Below the pieces are notes generated by a model. The model was not told the DNA's origin. It ran no database searches and saw nothing but the letters and a program-made list of their open reading frames with translations. A program made the translations under genes and the position numbers. From Haematobacter missouriensis (GTDB lineage: Bacteria > Pseudomonadota > Alphaproteobacteria > Rhodobacterales > Rhodobacteraceae), in NCBI RefSeq assembly GCF_000740775.1, contig NZ_JFGS01000026.1:1-59808 (forward strand): 59,808 bases of DNA, in the 5' to 3' direction. Below are positions 9,993-19,973 of this stretch, one piece after another; position 1 is the stretch's first letter, and the number at the start of each line of letters is the position of its first letter.

Positions 9993-10784
9993 TCAGCCAT
10001 TCCGGCGGAAGGACGCCGGGGATTTTCCTGTGCGCTGGTGAAAGGCGCGGGTGAAGTAGGCGGGGGAACTGAAGCCGAGCGCCCGCGCAACCTCTACGAC
10101 TGGCAGATGCTGTTCGGCAAGCAATCGGCGCGCCTCCACGATCAGCCTGTCCTGAAGAAGCGTATGCGCTGATCGCCCCGCCGCCGCATGGCAGGCCCGC
10201 GACAGATGACCCGGCGTCACGCCGAGATCATGCGCAAAATCCACCACGTCGCGGCGAGCATAGGGCATGCGATCCAGAAGTTGCACGTAGCGCGCCACGA
10301 GCTGCTTCTCCGGATCGTTCCCACTCTCCTCCCGGCGGAGCGCCTGCCGCTCCATCCAGACGCAGATCAGGCCGAGCCAACACTGCGCCGCCTGCTCGCG
10401 GCCGGCGCGCAGCCCATCCAGTTCACGGGCAAGATGATCGATGAGCTGGTTCAGCTCAAGCTGTACGGGCGTTTCGCGTGCACGGATATGCAGGGGCTCG
10501 AAGGGGAGCGGGAGGCCATGGTTGCGCCCGAAGAAGACCGCAGATCCGAAAACCTGGGGGTGCGCTTCAAAGCCGTGCATGGTCTCCGCAGGCAAAAAGA
10601 TCGCGTTATGAGGCCCGTAGCCGCGCATTTCTCCCCCTGCCGACAGACGGCCCTGACCCCGGGTGAACCAGTAGAGCACGGGCTCGCCCCACGAGCGGCG
10701 CGCCTCGGTATGCCACTTGCCCGCCTGCACGATGCGGGAGATAGGCGCGACGCGGAGAGTGGGAAGCACAGGCAGACTGTTCAT
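9993..10784 (-). CDS. AraC-family transcriptional regulator
   Basis: This 263-residue regulator has an N-terminal cupin-like effector domain (LYWFTRGQGR and a HNAIFLPAETMHGFE metal/sugar-binding-like strand) and a C-terminal pair of helix-turn-helix motifs (DFAHDLGVTPGHLSR, then VVEVARALGFSSPAYFTRAF with the AraC signature GKSPASFR). The start at 10784 follows AAGGAG; a longer frame to 10826 is less likely. It directly precedes the GNAT gene, which is its most plausible local target. Effector unknown. Confidence 0.88.
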   Translation of the reverse strand: MNSLPVLPTLRVAPISRIVQAGKWHTEARRSWGEPVLYWFTRGQGRLSAGGEMRGYGPHNAIFLPAETMHGFEAHPQVFGSAVFFGRNHGLPLPFEPLHIRARETPVQLELNQLIDHLARELDGLRAGREQAAQCWLGLICVWMERQALRREESGNDPEKQLVARYVQLLDRMPYARRDVVDFAHDLGVTPGHLSRACHAAAGRSAHTLLQDRLIVEARRLLAEQHLPVVEVARALGFSSPAYFTRAFHQRTGKSPASFRRNG

Positions 10785-10883
10785 CGGCGCTCCTTCTGTG
10801 CCACCGATCTTACTCCGCCCCTGCATCTTACAAAGCGGCTTTATGCGCGACTTCCGTCAAGGTTGTCCTGCGTTGCGCCGCCG

Positions 10884-11756
10884 CTACGGTCGGGGGAGGC
10901 GGTGCCACCCGCCCATTCGGCGGCGGAACCACGTCCGCTGCCGCTTCGCATATTGGCGGGTTGCAGCCTTGGCCTGCTCCTTCGCGGCGTCGAGAGACAT
11001 TTCTCCATTGAGATGGGCCAGCAGCTCGGGCGCACCGATCGCGCGGGAGGAGGGGCGCGCGGGATCCCAATGCGGTAGCTCCGCCCGCGCCTCTTCCAAT
11101 GCACCCGAGTCGATCATGTGGTCGAACCGGCTGTCGATCCGCTCGGCCAACCAGTCCCGGTCCGCGTCAACATGGAGCAGCGTTGCCGCCCCGTGCGGAA
11201 GGAGAGGCGCGCCGGTTTCCATCTGCCATGCGGCAAGGCCGCGTCCCGTTGCGCGCAGAACCTCCCATGCACGCTGCACCCTTGCGCGATTTCGCAAGTC
11301 GATCTTCGCGGCGGTTTGCGGATCGAGCTGTGTTATCAGCCTCTCCAGCGGCAGGCCGTCGGCCTCCTCCCGGACCGCTCCGGGGGTGGGGGGGATTTCT
11401 GCAAGCCCTTCCGTCAGCGCTGTGAGATACAATCCGGTGCCTCCCACGATGATCGGCCGCGCACCGGTCCGCAGCAGCGGCGCCAAATCCCGCAGCCAAT
11501 GACCCACGGAATAGTCCGCCTCACGAGCGACATGGCCATAGAGGAGGTGGGGAATCCCTGCGGTTTCTGCCTCGCTCGGACGTGCCGTGAGGATGCGCCA
11601 GTTGGCGTAAACCTGCAGGGCATCGGCATTGACGACGACACCGCCGAAGTTTTGAGCCAGTTCAATCGCCAGCGCTGACTTGCCCGATGCCGTGCAGCCG
11701 GCAATAAGGATGGGCTTATCCTCAATTATATCAATCTTTTGTAAATTTCTATTCAT
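10884..11756 (-). CDS. miaA: tRNA dimethylallyltransferase
   Basis: This 290-residue enzyme transfers a dimethylallyl group to A37 of tRNAs reading UNN codons. The P-loop is GCTASGKS near residues 20-27, and the substrate loop that is DSxQVY in many species reads DALQVY here, as in related alphaproteobacteria. GGTGLYL and the C-terminal [11 protein letters not shown] motif are present. The first 15 codons are noticeably AT-rich compared with the rest of the gene. It is transcribed away from pyrH and shares a 117-base regulatory gap with it. Confidence 0.94.
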   Translation of the reverse strand: MNRNLQKIDIIEDKPILIAGCTASGKSALAIELAQNFGGVVVNADALQVYANWRILTARPSEAETAGIPHLLYGHVAREADYSVGHWLRDLAPLLRTGARPIIVGGTGLYLTALTEGLAEIPPTPGAVREEADGLPLERLITQLDPQTAAKIDLRNRARVQRAWEVLRATGRGLAAWQMETGAPLLPHGAATLLHVDADRDWLAERIDSRFDHMIDSGALEEARAELPHWDPARPSSRAIGAPELLAHLNGEMSLDAAKEQAKAATRQYAKRQRTWFRRRMGGWHRLPRP

Positions 11757-11821
11757 CCGATTTGTCAGACATGGGGGGTTTTTGCCTGCCGATGCGCTTC
11801 TGCGTTGAACCTTCCGGGCTT

Positions 11822-11853
11822 TTGAGACATTTTCCCCATTCGGGGAATAGTAT
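11822..11853 (+). promoter_or_regulatory. Candidate pyrH promoter with internal palindrome
   Basis: TTGAGA at 11822-11827 and an AT-rich AATAGTATAA stretch at 11846-11855 could be -35 and -10 boxes (spacing 18-20, somewhat long). Between them lies TTCCCC-ATTC-GGGGAA (11832-11847), a perfect 6-bp inverted repeat placed where a repressor could block RNA polymerase. Confidence 0.35.
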
Positions 11854-11873
11854 AAGTCGAAAGGAACCGCCGC

Positions 11874-12611
11874 ATGAGCGATGCGCCGAACCCGTCGTCA
11901 CAGGTCAAGTACAAGCGCGTCCTGCTCAAGATCTCCGGCGAGGCCCTGATGGGGGATCAGGGATATGGTCTTCACCCTCCGACGGTCGCGCGGATCGCCG
12001 CAGAGGTGAAGACCGTCCATGATCTCGGGGTCGAGATATGCATGGTCATCGGCGGAGGCAATATCTTCCGTGGTCTTCAGGGCTCCGCTCAGGGAATGGA
12101 GCGGACGACCGCGGACTACATGGGTATGCTTGCCACGGTGATGAACGCGCTCGCCATGCAGGCCGCGCTGGAGGCGCTCCGCATACACACCCGTGTCATC
12201 TCTGCCATTCCGATGGATCAGGTCTGCGAGCCCTACATCCGCCGCCGTGCCGTCCGCCATCTGGAGAAGAAGCGCGTCTGCATCTTCGCCGCCGGGACCG
12301 GCAATCCGTTCTTCACCACGGATACGGCGGGCGCGCTCCGAGCCGTGGAGATGGGCTGTGAGGCTATCTTCAAGGGCACGAAGGTGGATGGCATCTACGA
12401 CAAGGATCCGAAGAAGTTCGATGATGCAAAGCGTTATGATACAATTACTTACGACGAAGCACTCATCAAGAATCTGAAGGTGATGGATGCCTCCGCGCTC
12501 GCTCTTGCCCGCGACAATGATCTGCCGATCATCGTGTTCTCGCTCGATGAACCGGGCGGTTTCGTAGGCATTCTCCGGGGCGAGGGGCGGTCCACACTGG
12601 TACACGGCTGA
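11874..12611 (+). CDS. pyrH: UMP kinase
   Basis: This 245-residue hexameric amino-acid-kinase-fold enzyme phosphorylates UMP to UDP. Typical motifs are [11 protein letters not shown] near the N-terminus, [25 protein letters not shown]-like (here DTAGALRA) and the C-terminal [18 protein letters not shown] precedes the ATG. It heads a long plus-strand run with frr, uppS, cdsA, dxr, rseP, bamA and lipid A genes, the usual alphaproteobacterial order. Normal length. Confidence 0.97.
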   Translation: MSDAPNPSSQVKYKRVLLKISGEALMGDQGYGLHPPTVARIAAEVKTVHDLGVEICMVIGGGNIFRGLQGSAQGMERTTADYMGMLATVMNALAMQAALEALRIHTRVISAIPMDQVCEPYIRRRAVRHLEKKRVCIFAAGTGNPFFTTDTAGALRAVEMGCEAIFKGTKVDGIYDKDPKKFDDAKRYDTITYDEALIKNLKVMDASALALARDNDLPIIVFSLDEPGGFVGILRGEGRSTLVHG

Positions 12612-12632
12612 CGAACGCCGCCGATGGTGTCT

Positions 12633-12656
12633 GGACGCGGTTTTCCCGCCGCGTCC
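12633..12656 (+). terminator. Hairpin between pyrH and frr
   Basis: GGACGCGG and CCGCGTCC pair in an 8-bp stem with an 8-base loop, 20 bases after the pyrH stop. No T-tract follows, so it is a weak or Rho-assisted terminator or a processing site rather than a clear end. Confidence 0.35.
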
Positions 12657-12770
12657 GCTGCGGCGATCTTCCCCGCGATCTTCTCTGTGCAATTCGCCTC
12701 GTTATCGCTATACCGGGCCAAAATGGCTGCGTCTTGAGCGGCGCGGCACGGAACTGGAGACCAACTTATC

Positions 12771-13331
12771 ATGGCGGATGACATCACCGAAATCGATCTT
12801 GCGGATCTGGAGCGGCGCATGGATGGCGCTATGACTTCGCTGCGCGCCGAATTCGCCTCTCTTCGCACCGGGCGGGCCTCGGCCACCATCGTGGAACCGA
12901 TCCAGGTGGATGCCTATGGCTCCATGACGCCGGTCAACCAGCTTGGCACCGTCAACGTGCCGGAGCCGCGCATGATCACCATCAACGTGTGGGACAAGGG
13001 TCTTGTCTCCAAGGTGGAGCGGGCGATCCGCGATTCCGGGTTGGGCATCAATCCAGTTGTGGACGGCACGATCATCCGGCTGCCGATCCCGGAACTGAAC
13101 GAAGAGCGCCGCCGCGATCTGACCCGCGTCGCCGCGCAATATGCCGAACATGCGCGCGTCGCGATCCGCAACGTTCGTCGGGACGGCATGGACCAGATCA
13201 AGAAGGCCAAGAGCATGTCCGAGGACGACCAGAAAATGTGGTCGGACGAGGTGCAGGATCTGACCGACAAGTCCATTGCCGCTGTGGACAAGGCTCTGGA
13301 GAGCAAGCAACAAGAGATCATGCAGGTCTGA
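12771..13331 (+). CDS. frr: Ribosome recycling factor
   Basis: This 186-residue factor is a close match to the family throughout: [23 protein letters not shown] at the N-terminus, [12 protein letters not shown], the proline-bounded domain II ([11 protein letters not shown]) and the C-terminal [11 protein letters not shown] helix. With EF-G it splits post-termination ribosomes. GGAGA lies 11 bases upstream of the ATG. uppS follows after 17 bases. Confidence 0.97.
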   Translation: MADDITEIDLADLERRMDGAMTSLRAEFASLRTGRASATIVEPIQVDAYGSMTPVNQLGTVNVPEPRMITINVWDKGLVSKVERAIRDSGLGINPVVDGTIIRLPIPELNEERRRDLTRVAAQYAEHARVAIRNVRRDGMDQIKKAKSMSEDDQKMWSDEVQDLTDKSIAAVDKALESKQQEIMQV

Positions 13332-13348
13332 TCGATCTGAGAAGGCCA

Positions 13349-14095
13349 ATGCCGAGCCATTTCGGGGACAGGATCGTGGCGGAAAGACCCAGCACAGACG
13401 CGCTTCACGTGGCGATCATCATGGATGGCAACGGCCGATGGGCCGTGCGCAAGGGCTGGCCCCGGCTCATGGGGCATCGCCGCGGCGCAGAGCGTGTGAA
13501 GGAGATTGTGGCAGCTTGTCCCGATCTCGGCATCCGCTACCTCACCGTCTATGCCTTCTCCACGGAGAACTGGAAGCGATCCACGGAAGAAGTTCTGGGC
13601 CTTATGTCCATCTTCTCCCGCTATATCGAGAACGAGGCGGAGCGCATGAACGCGGGCGGCGTGCGCCTGCGGTTCATCGGCGACCGTTCGCGGCTGGACA
13701 GGCGGCTTCAGCGGCTCATGGCCCGGATCGAGGAACATACCTCGACCAATGACCGGCTCCACCTGACCGTCGCGATCAACTACGGCGGGCGCAATGAGCT
13801 GGCCCGCGCTACCCGAAAGGTGGCGGAGAAGGTCGCGCGCGGAGAAATCCGGGCGCAAGACGTCACCGAAGCCACCCTTGAGGGGGAGCTGGACACCGCT
13901 TTCCTCCCCGAGCCCGACCTTGTCATCCGCACCAGCGGGGAGACGCGGGTGTCCAATTTCCTGCTCTGGCAGGCGGCTTATGCCGAATACGAGTTCACTC
14001 CCACGCTCTGGCCGGACTTCACACCGCAGGAACTCGGCTGCATTCTTGATCGCTATTCACTGCGTGAGCGGCGGTTCGGCGCGCAGGCGGTCTGA
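13349..14095 (+). CDS. uppS: Undecaprenyl diphosphate synthase
   Basis: This 248-residue cis-prenyltransferase makes the C55 lipid carrier for peptidoglycan and other envelope glycans. The signature IIMDGNGRWA places the catalytic Asp at residue 26; GHRRGAE, YAFSTENWKR, INYGGRNE and the C-terminal RTSGETRVSNFLLWQ complete the family pattern. ATG 13349 follows AGAAGG; GTG 13377 is an alternative. Its stop overlaps the cdsA start (TGATG), showing translational coupling. Confidence 0.95.
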   Translation: MPSHFGDRIVAERPSTDALHVAIIMDGNGRWAVRKGWPRLMGHRRGAERVKEIVAACPDLGIRYLTVYAFSTENWKRSTEEVLGLMSIFSRYIENEAERMNAGGVRLRFIGDRSRLDRRLQRLMARIEEHTSTNDRLHLTVAINYGGRNELARATRKVAEKVARGEIRAQDVTEATLEGELDTAFLPEPDLVIRTSGETRVSNFLLWQAAYAEYEFTPTLWPDFTPQELGCILDRYSLRERRFGAQAV

Positions 14096-14889
14096 TGGCG
14101 GCAAAGTTCCAGGATCTTGCGCCCCGGTTCATCTCGGGTGCGGCTCTCGCCCTCATCGGGCTGATCGCCATGTGGGTTGGCGGCTGGGTGTTCCTGATAC
14201 TCGTGACGGCGCTGATCGGCCTGATGGTGTGGGAGTTGCAGCGCATCTGCACGCTTCCTGAAACCACACCGGTCGGCGTTCTGCTGGCCCTGCTCGCCGC
14301 GCTGGCGGTGTTCCTGTGGGGCGTGTTGCCGATCGGTTTCGTTCTGCCTTTTGCGCTGCTGCCCGCGATGCTGGGCATCGGGAACCTGCCGCGGAACCGG
14401 ACGATCTTCGCGGTCTATTCCTCGTTCATGATCGTCGCCGGTTTCGGGCTTCTGCATCTTCGACAGGATTACGGTTTCGTCTGGATGTCGTGGCTCGTTC
14501 TGGTGGTCGTGGGAACGGATGTCTTCGGATATTTTGCCGGTCGCATCATCGGCGGGCCGAAGTTCTGGCCTAAGGTCAGCCCGAAAAAGACCTGGTCCGG
14601 CACCCTAGCGGGTTGGGTCGCCGCCGCGGGAATCGGTGCGATATACGTGCTGGCAACCGGCGCGCGGTGGGAACTGGTGGGCGTTTCCATCGCGATTTCA
14701 ATGGCATCCCAGCTTGGCGATGTCGCGGAAAGCGCGGTCAAGCGGCGGATGGGCGTGAAGGATGCCTCCAATATCATTCCCGGTCACGGCGGGGTCATGG
14801 ATCGGTTCGACGCCATGCTCGGCGCCTCGGTATTCCTCATGCTGGTGGAGCGGCTGGCGGATTTCAACCTGATCATCTGGGGCCTTTGA
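14095..14889 (+). CDS. cdsA: Phosphatidate cytidylyltransferase
   Basis: This 264-residue integral membrane enzyme makes CDP-diacylglycerol from phosphatidate and CTP. It has about seven hydrophobic segments and the C-terminal CDP-DAG synthase signature at roughly residues 206-240 (SQLGDVAESAVKRRMGVKD, then PGHGGVMDRFD), which holds the metal-binding acidic residues. It is tightly packed between uppS (one-base overlap) and dxr (no gap). Confidence 0.95.
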   Translation: MAAKFQDLAPRFISGAALALIGLIAMWVGGWVFLILVTALIGLMVWELQRICTLPETTPVGVLLALLAALAVFLWGVLPIGFVLPFALLPAMLGIGNLPRNRTIFAVYSSFMIVAGFGLLHLRQDYGFVWMSWLVLVVVGTDVFGYFAGRIIGGPKFWPKVSPKKTWSGTLAGWVAAAGIGAIYVLATGARWELVGVSIAISMASQLGDVAESAVKRRMGVKDASNIIPGHGGVMDRFDAMLGASVFLMLVERLADFNLIIWGL

Positions 14890-16074
14890 ATGCGGCGCGT
14901 CACGGTCTTTGGCTCGACCGGGTCGATCGGGGAGAGCACGCTCGATCTGCTGTCGCGGGAGGAGGATGCGCAGGCTGTCGCCCTGACCGGCGGGCGGAAC
15001 GTCGCGCGGCTGGCCGAACAGGCCCGCGCCTTGCGCGCCGAGCTTGCGGTGACTGCCTTCGAGGAGTGCCTTCCCGATCTCCGAGCCGCGCTGGAAGGCT
15101 CGGGCATTGAGGCTGCGGCGGGAAGCGCTGCGCTGCTGGAGGCGGCGGACCGCCCCGCGGACTGGGTGATGTCAGCCATCGTTGGAGCCGCAGGATTGGC
15201 GCCGGGGTTGCGTGCGCTCGGGCAGGGCGGGGTGCTGGCGCTGGCGAACAAGGAGAGCCTTGTTTCCGCCGGTCCGCTGCTGCTGGGAAAAGCGGCGCGT
15301 CACGGAGCGACAGTTCTGCCCGTAGACAGCGAGCATTCCGCGATCTTTCAGGCGCTCCGCGGTGAGGATCCCGCGACGGTGGAGCGGGTCGTCATCACGG
15401 CCTCCGGCGGGCCATTCCGAACCTGGAGCCATGAGGCGCTCGCCCGCGCCACCCCGGCGGAGGCCGGTCGCCATCCGAACTGGGACATGGGACAACGCAT
15501 AACGATCGATAGCGCATCGCTTTTCAACAAGGCGATGGAAATCATTGAAACCCGCGAGTTCTTTGGATTTTCCCCGGCCCAGATCGAGGTTCTGGTTCAC
15601 CCGCAATCCGCCGTGCACGCATTGGTCGGATTCATCGACGGTGCTTTTATGGCGCATCTCGGCGCGCCCGACATGCGCCACGCCATCGGCCATGCGCTGC
15701 ACTGGCCGGAGCGGCGACCGCTGCCGGTGGAGCGGCTCGATCTGGCACGGCTCGGGCGGCTGGACTTCGAGGCGCCGGATGAGGTTCGGTTCCCCGCGCT
15801 CCGTCTCGCGCGGGAGGTGATGGGGGCGGGCGGGCTCGCGGGCGCGGTGTTCACGGCGGCCAAGGAAACCGCTCTCGATCATTTCATCGCGGGGCGGATC
15901 GGTTTTCTCGACATGGCGGGCGTGGTGGAGGAAAGTCTGACGCGCCTCGCCGCTCAGCCGGACTTCGGGCGGCCCGCCGACGATCTGGACGCCGTTCTGG
16001 CGATGGACGATCTTGCGCGCCGCACGGCGGGAGAGATCGCGGCGATGCGCGGCCTGATCACGACGGGAGCTTGA
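14890..16074 (+). CDS. dxr: 1-deoxy-D-xylulose 5-phosphate reductoisomerase
   Basis: This 394-residue enzyme carries out the second step of the MEP isoprenoid pathway, giving MEP from DXP with NADPH. The N-terminal dinucleotide-binding loop is GSTGSIGEST. Metal and substrate residues lie in LPVDSEHSAIFQ and in WDMGQRITIDSASLFNKAMEIIE. The ATG abuts the cdsA stop. Its product path supplies precursors for the uppS reaction encoded two genes upstream. Confidence 0.96.
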   Translation: MRRVTVFGSTGSIGESTLDLLSREEDAQAVALTGGRNVARLAEQARALRAELAVTAFEECLPDLRAALEGSGIEAAAGSAALLEAADRPADWVMSAIVGAAGLAPGLRALGQGGVLALANKESLVSAGPLLLGKAARHGATVLPVDSEHSAIFQALRGEDPATVERVVITASGGPFRTWSHEALARATPAEAGRHPNWDMGQRITIDSASLFNKAMEIIETREFFGFSPAQIEVLVHPQSAVHALVGFIDGAFMAHLGAPDMRHAIGHALHWPERRPLPVERLDLARLGRLDFEAPDEVRFPALRLAREVMGAGGLAGAVFTAAKETALDHFIAGRIGFLDMAGVVEESLTRLAAQPDFGRPADDLDAVLAMDDLARRTAGEIAAMRGLITTGA

Positions 16075-16077
16075 GGC

Positions 16078-17418
16078 TTGGAGACTATCGGACTGATCCC
16101 CTCCTTCGGGAGCTTCGCGGCGACGATCATCGCCTTCGTCGTCGCGCTGTCGATTATCGTCGCGGTGCATGAATACGGCCATTACATCGTCGGCCGCTGG
16201 ACGGGGATCAAGGCGGACGTGTTTTCGCTGGGATTCGGCCCTGTGTTGTTCTCTCGCGTGGACAGGCACGGCACGCGCTGGCAGGTTGCTGCGCTGCCGC
16301 TCGGCGGCTACGTGAAGTTTCGCGGCGACGCCGATGCCGCTTCCGCCGGGGTGGATCAGGCCGCTCTCGCCGGGTTGAGTTCCCAGGAACGCCGGGCCAC
16401 GATGCATGGTGCCCCGCTCTGGGCGCGGGCGATGACGGTCGCGGCGGGGCCGGTGTTCAACTTCGTGCTCTCCATCGCGATCTTCGCCGGGTTCTTCATG
16501 ATCCAGGGCATCGCGGCGGAGCAACCGGTCGTGGGCCAGTTGCGCAACCTTCCAGGGCCAAGCCAACAGATCCGCGATGGCGACGTTATCCTCTCGGTGG
16601 GGGGCGTTCGGACGCCGGATACCTCGGCCTTCGTGCTGGCGGCGGACTCGCTGCAACCTGCGGAACGGGTGGCCTATCTCGTCCGTCGCGGGGGTGAGGA
16701 GATGACGGTGCAGGGGCCGTTTCCCTTTCCGCCCGTGGTGGACGGGGTGCAGCCACAATCTGCCGCCGATGCGGCAGGCCTGCAGCCGGGCGACGTGATC
16801 GTCTCGGTGAACGGCATGCAAATCAATGCTTTCCGACAACTTCGTGAAGCTGCCGGCGCCTCCGAAGGCAAGCCGATGACGCTGGGGGTCTGGCGCGACG
16901 GCGAGGTCTCGGACGTCACGCTCACCCCACGCAGTGCCGATCTTCCTGCGGCAGGCGGCGGGTTCGAGACACGGTGGATGATCGGCCTGACCGGTGGCCC
17001 CGGATTCCTGCCCGACATGCGCCATCCCGGCCCGTTTGAGGCGATGAGCCTTGGTGCACAACAGACATGGTCGGTGGTCTCCACCAGCCTTTCTGGACTC
17101 TGGCACATGCTGACGGGCGCGATCAGCTCCTGCAACCTGCGCGGCCCCATCGGAATCGCCGAGACTTCCGGTGCCGCAGCGAGCCAGGGCCTGGGAAGCT
17201 TCATTTGGTTCATCGCCGTGCTTTCCACCGCTGTCGGCATGATGAACCTCTTTCCTGTCCCGGTACTGGACGGCGGACATCTGGTCTTTCATGCGTGGGA
17301 GGCGGTGACGGGTCGTCCGCCTTCGGACCGGGCGCTCAGGATGCTCATGTCGGTGGGCCTCGCGATGCTGCTGACGCTGATGGTCTTCGCACTCACCAAC
17401 GACATCTTCTGTCCTTGA
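16078..17418 (+). CDS. rseP: Site-2 intramembrane metalloprotease RseP
   Basis: This 446-residue protease has the zinc motif HEYGH at 31-35 inside the first membrane helix, a PDZ domain in the middle (about 190-280, PQSAADAAGLQPGDVIVSVNG) and the second active-site motif PVPVLDGGH with Asp398. Family members cut anti-sigma factors and leftover signal peptides within the membrane. The start is TTG three bases after the dxr stop, with GGGAG a little upstream; no better ATG exists. Lying just before bamA is the common arrangement for envelope quality control. Confidence 0.94.
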   Translation: METIGLIPSFGSFAATIIAFVVALSIIVAVHEYGHYIVGRWTGIKADVFSLGFGPVLFSRVDRHGTRWQVAALPLGGYVKFRGDADAASAGVDQAALAGLSSQERRATMHGAPLWARAMTVAAGPVFNFVLSIAIFAGFFMIQGIAAEQPVVGQLRNLPGPSQQIRDGDVILSVGGVRTPDTSAFVLAADSLQPAERVAYLVRRGGEEMTVQGPFPFPPVVDGVQPQSAADAAGLQPGDVIVSVNGMQINAFRQLREAAGASEGKPMTLGVWRDGEVSDVTLTPRSADLPAAGGGFETRWMIGLTGGPGFLPDMRHPGPFEAMSLGAQQTWSVVSTSLSGLWHMLTGAISSCNLRGPIGIAETSGAAASQGLGSFIWFIAVLSTAVGMMNLFPVPVLDGGHLVFHAWEAVTGRPPSDRALRMLMSVGLAMLLTLMVFALTNDIFCP

Positions 17419-17482
17419 CGGCGGGTGCCACGACCCATGGGCCTTTTCTGCCACGCGTGGCCTGCATTGGCGCGCGAGTGTT

Positions 17483-17511
17483 TTGACACGGACGCGCTTT
17501 CGGGCTAGTCA
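17483..17511 (+). promoter_or_regulatory. Candidate bamA promoter
   Basis: A perfect TTGACA (17483-17488) is followed after 17 bases by TAGTCA (17506-17511), a weak -10. It lies in the 130-base gap between rseP and bamA and would give bamA its own transcription start. Confidence 0.42.
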
Positions 17512-17549
17512 AAGTCAAACACAAAAAAGGGCAGAGCGGGGGCTTGCAC

Positions 17550-19967
17550 ATGGCGGAACGGAACGGGGCCCTCGGGGTGCGCCGCGATCGCTTGGGCGAC
17601 CGGGCGCGAAGCGCCGCGATTTCGCTGTTTCTAGGGACGGCTGCGGCCTCGGCGCTGATGGTGCCGGTGGTTTACGCGCAAAGCTACAGCTTCTCCACCA
17701 TCCGCGTGGTCGGCAACCAGTATGTCGATACGGCGACGATCTCCACCTATGCGGGCATTTCGCAGGGGCGGACGGTTTCCGCTGGGCAGCTGAACGATGC
17801 CTATCAGCGGATCATGAACTCCGGCTTGTTCGAATCCGTCGATCTGGAGCCGCAGGGCTCCACGCTTGTCGTCCGGGTCACGGAATATCCGATGATCAAC
17901 CGGATCGCCTTCGAGGGTAACCAGCGGATCAAGGACGAGCAGATCGCGGCCGCCGTGCAGTCCAAGGCACGGCATGTCTATTCGCCGAGCCAGGCTGAGC
18001 AGGACGCCGCCGCGATCACCGACCTTTATCGCAATTCCGGCCGGGTCGCCGCGATTGTCGAGCCGAAGATCATCCGGCGCAGTGACAACCGTGTCGACCT
18101 CGTGTTCGAGGTTCGCGAAGGCGGCGTGGTGGAGATCGAGCGGATCAGCTTCAGCGGAAACCGTTCGTTCTCCGAAGGGCGGCTCCGGCAGGTTCTGGCC
18201 ACGAAACAGGCCGGTCTGCTGCGGCGGCTCATATCGTCCGACAGCTATGTCGAGGACCGGGTGGAGTTCGACAAGCAGCTTCTGACCGACTTCTATCGCT
18301 CGCGGGGCTTTGCCGATTTTCAGGTTCTCTCCGCGACATCCGAATTCTCTCGCGACCGGAATGCTTTCTTCCTGAACTTCAACCTTCGCGAGGGGCCTCG
18401 CTACACTGTGGGCCGCGTCTCCGTGGGCACCGATCTGCCTGATATCTCCGTGCCGGAGTTTCAAGAGGCGCTGCGCATGTCGTCGGGTGGCTACTACAAC
18501 CCGACGGAGATCGACGCGAACATTACCAGGCTGGAACGGCTCGCACTCCAGAAGGGCATGAACTTCGTCCGGGTGGAGCCGCGGCTGACCCGCGATCCGC
18601 AGAACGGAATCGTGAATATCGAGTTCTTCGTGAACCGTGGCCCGCGGGTGTTCGTCGAGCGGATCGACATCGAAGGGAACCAGACCACTCTGGACCGGGT
18701 GATCCGGCGGCAGTTCCGGGTGGTGGAAGGCGATCCCTACAACCCACGCGAGATCCGCCAGACGGCCGAGCGTATCCGTGCGCTCGGGTATTTCTCCGAT
18801 GTGCAGGCGAATGCACGTCCCGGCAGCACGCCCGAGCAGGTGATCGTCGATGTGGATGTGGAGGAGCAACCGACCGGCTCCCTCTCCTTCGGCGTGAGCT
18901 ATGGCGTGGATTCCGGGGCCGGCTTCTCCGTCGGGCTTTCCGAGTCGAACTTTCTCGGCCGCGGGCAGACGGTTGCGCTGAACCTCAGCTCAGGAACGGA
19001 GGATACCAATACCTCCTTCACCTTCATCGAGCCGTTCTTCCTTGATCGCGATCTGCGGCTCCGGTTCAATCTCTATTACAACCGTGGCTCCACCTCGAAC
19101 CGGATCCACTACAACACTCAGCGCGCCGGTATCGTGCCGTCGATCGAGTTCCCCATCAGCGAGCAGGGGCGGCTTGAACTGCGTTACCGGCTCTCGCGCG
19201 ACAAGCTGACGAACGTGCCTTACGGCGATCCTGCGGCGAACGGCGATCCGACAATCAACAACACCGGCTCCTCCATGATCCTTCATCGGGAGGAGGATGA
19301 GGGCGCGCTCATCACCAGCTCGGTCGGCTACACCTACAAGTTCGACAACCGCACCACCGGCCTGACGCCGAACCGCGGCGTCTATTTCCAGTTCGGCCAG
19401 GATTTCCTCGGCGTCGGCGGCGATGTGAAGGCGATCACGACCACGGCGCTGCTGGGTGCGGAAATGAAGGTCATGAACGAGGATGTCACGCTCCGCGCAG
19501 AGGTGGAGGGAGGCAATATCCACATGCTCAGCGGTCAGGACAGCCGGGTGACGGATCGCTTCTTCCTGCGGGGCAAGATGCGTGGCTTTGAATCCTCAGG
19601 CATCGGCCCGCGCGACCTCAGCGTATCGAACGAGGATGCGCTTGGCGGGAATATTTTCGCCGTCGCTCGTCTGGAAGCGGAATTCCCACTTGGTCTGCCG
19701 CAGGAATACGGCATCTCGGGTGGTCTGTTCTGGGATGTCGGCTCGGTCTGGAGTCTCGACGACACGCAGGGTGGCCCCTATTACGGCTCCTGCCCGATCG
19801 CGAGTTGCGAGGTGGATGATAGCCTGCACTGGCGGTCCGCCGTCGGCTTCTCCGTGTTCTGGACGAGCCCGCTTGGCCCGCTGCGGTTCAACTTCTCCAA
19901 GGCGCTGGTCAAGCAGGATTACGACCGGGAACAGAATTTCGACTTCACGGTTTCCACCCGGTTCTGA
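17550..19967 (+). CDS. bamA: Outer-membrane protein assembly factor BamA
   Basis: This 805-residue protein begins with a signal peptide ending near VVYAQS. Five POTRA domains (about 35-430) follow, each with the IRVVGNQ or ISFSGNRS-type opening. The Omp85 16-strand barrel runs to a C-terminal Phe (VSTRF), with MRGFESSGIGPRD as the lid-loop VRGF-type motif. BamA inserts beta-barrel proteins into the outer membrane. ATG 17550 is chosen over TTG 17544 because a GGGGG ribosome site lies seven bases upstream. ompH/skp follows after six bases. Confidence 0.96.
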   Translation: MAERNGALGVRRDRLGDRARSAAISLFLGTAAASALMVPVVYAQSYSFSTIRVVGNQYVDTATISTYAGISQGRTVSAGQLNDAYQRIMNSGLFESVDLEPQGSTLVVRVTEYPMINRIAFEGNQRIKDEQIAAAVQSKARHVYSPSQAEQDAAAITDLYRNSGRVAAIVEPKIIRRSDNRVDLVFEVREGGVVEIERISFSGNRSFSEGRLRQVLATKQAGLLRRLISSDSYVEDRVEFDKQLLTDFYRSRGFADFQVLSATSEFSRDRNAFFLNFNLREGPRYTVGRVSVGTDLPDISVPEFQEALRMSSGGYYNPTEIDANITRLERLALQKGMNFVRVEPRLTRDPQNGIVNIEFFVNRGPRVFVERIDIEGNQTTLDRVIRRQFRVVEGDPYNPREIRQTAERIRALGYFSDVQANARPGSTPEQVIVDVDVEEQPTGSLSFGVSYGVDSGAGFSVGLSESNFLGRGQTVALNLSSGTEDTNTSFTFIEPFFLDRDLRLRFNLYYNRGSTSNRIHYNTQRAGIVPSIEFPISEQGRLELRYRLSRDKLTNVPYGDPAANGDPTINNTGSSMILHREEDEGALITSSVGYTYKFDNRTTGLTPNRGVYFQFGQDFLGVGGDVKAITTTALLGAEMKVMNEDVTLRAEVEGGNIHMLSGQDSRVTDRFFLRGKMRGFESSGIGPRDLSVSNEDALGGNIFAVARLEAEFPLGLPQEYGISGGLFWDVGSVWSLDDTQGGPYYGSCPIASCEVDDSLHWRSAVGFSVFWTSPLGPLRFNFSKALVKQDYDREQNFDFTVSTRF

Positions 19968-19973
19968 CGGAAG

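Noticed and set aside
15172-17454. A 760-codon minus-strand frame across dxr and rseP
   Set aside because: It is antisense to two well-supported genes, has no family motif, and its His/Arg/Asp-heavy composition is what the reverse of GC-rich coding DNA gives.
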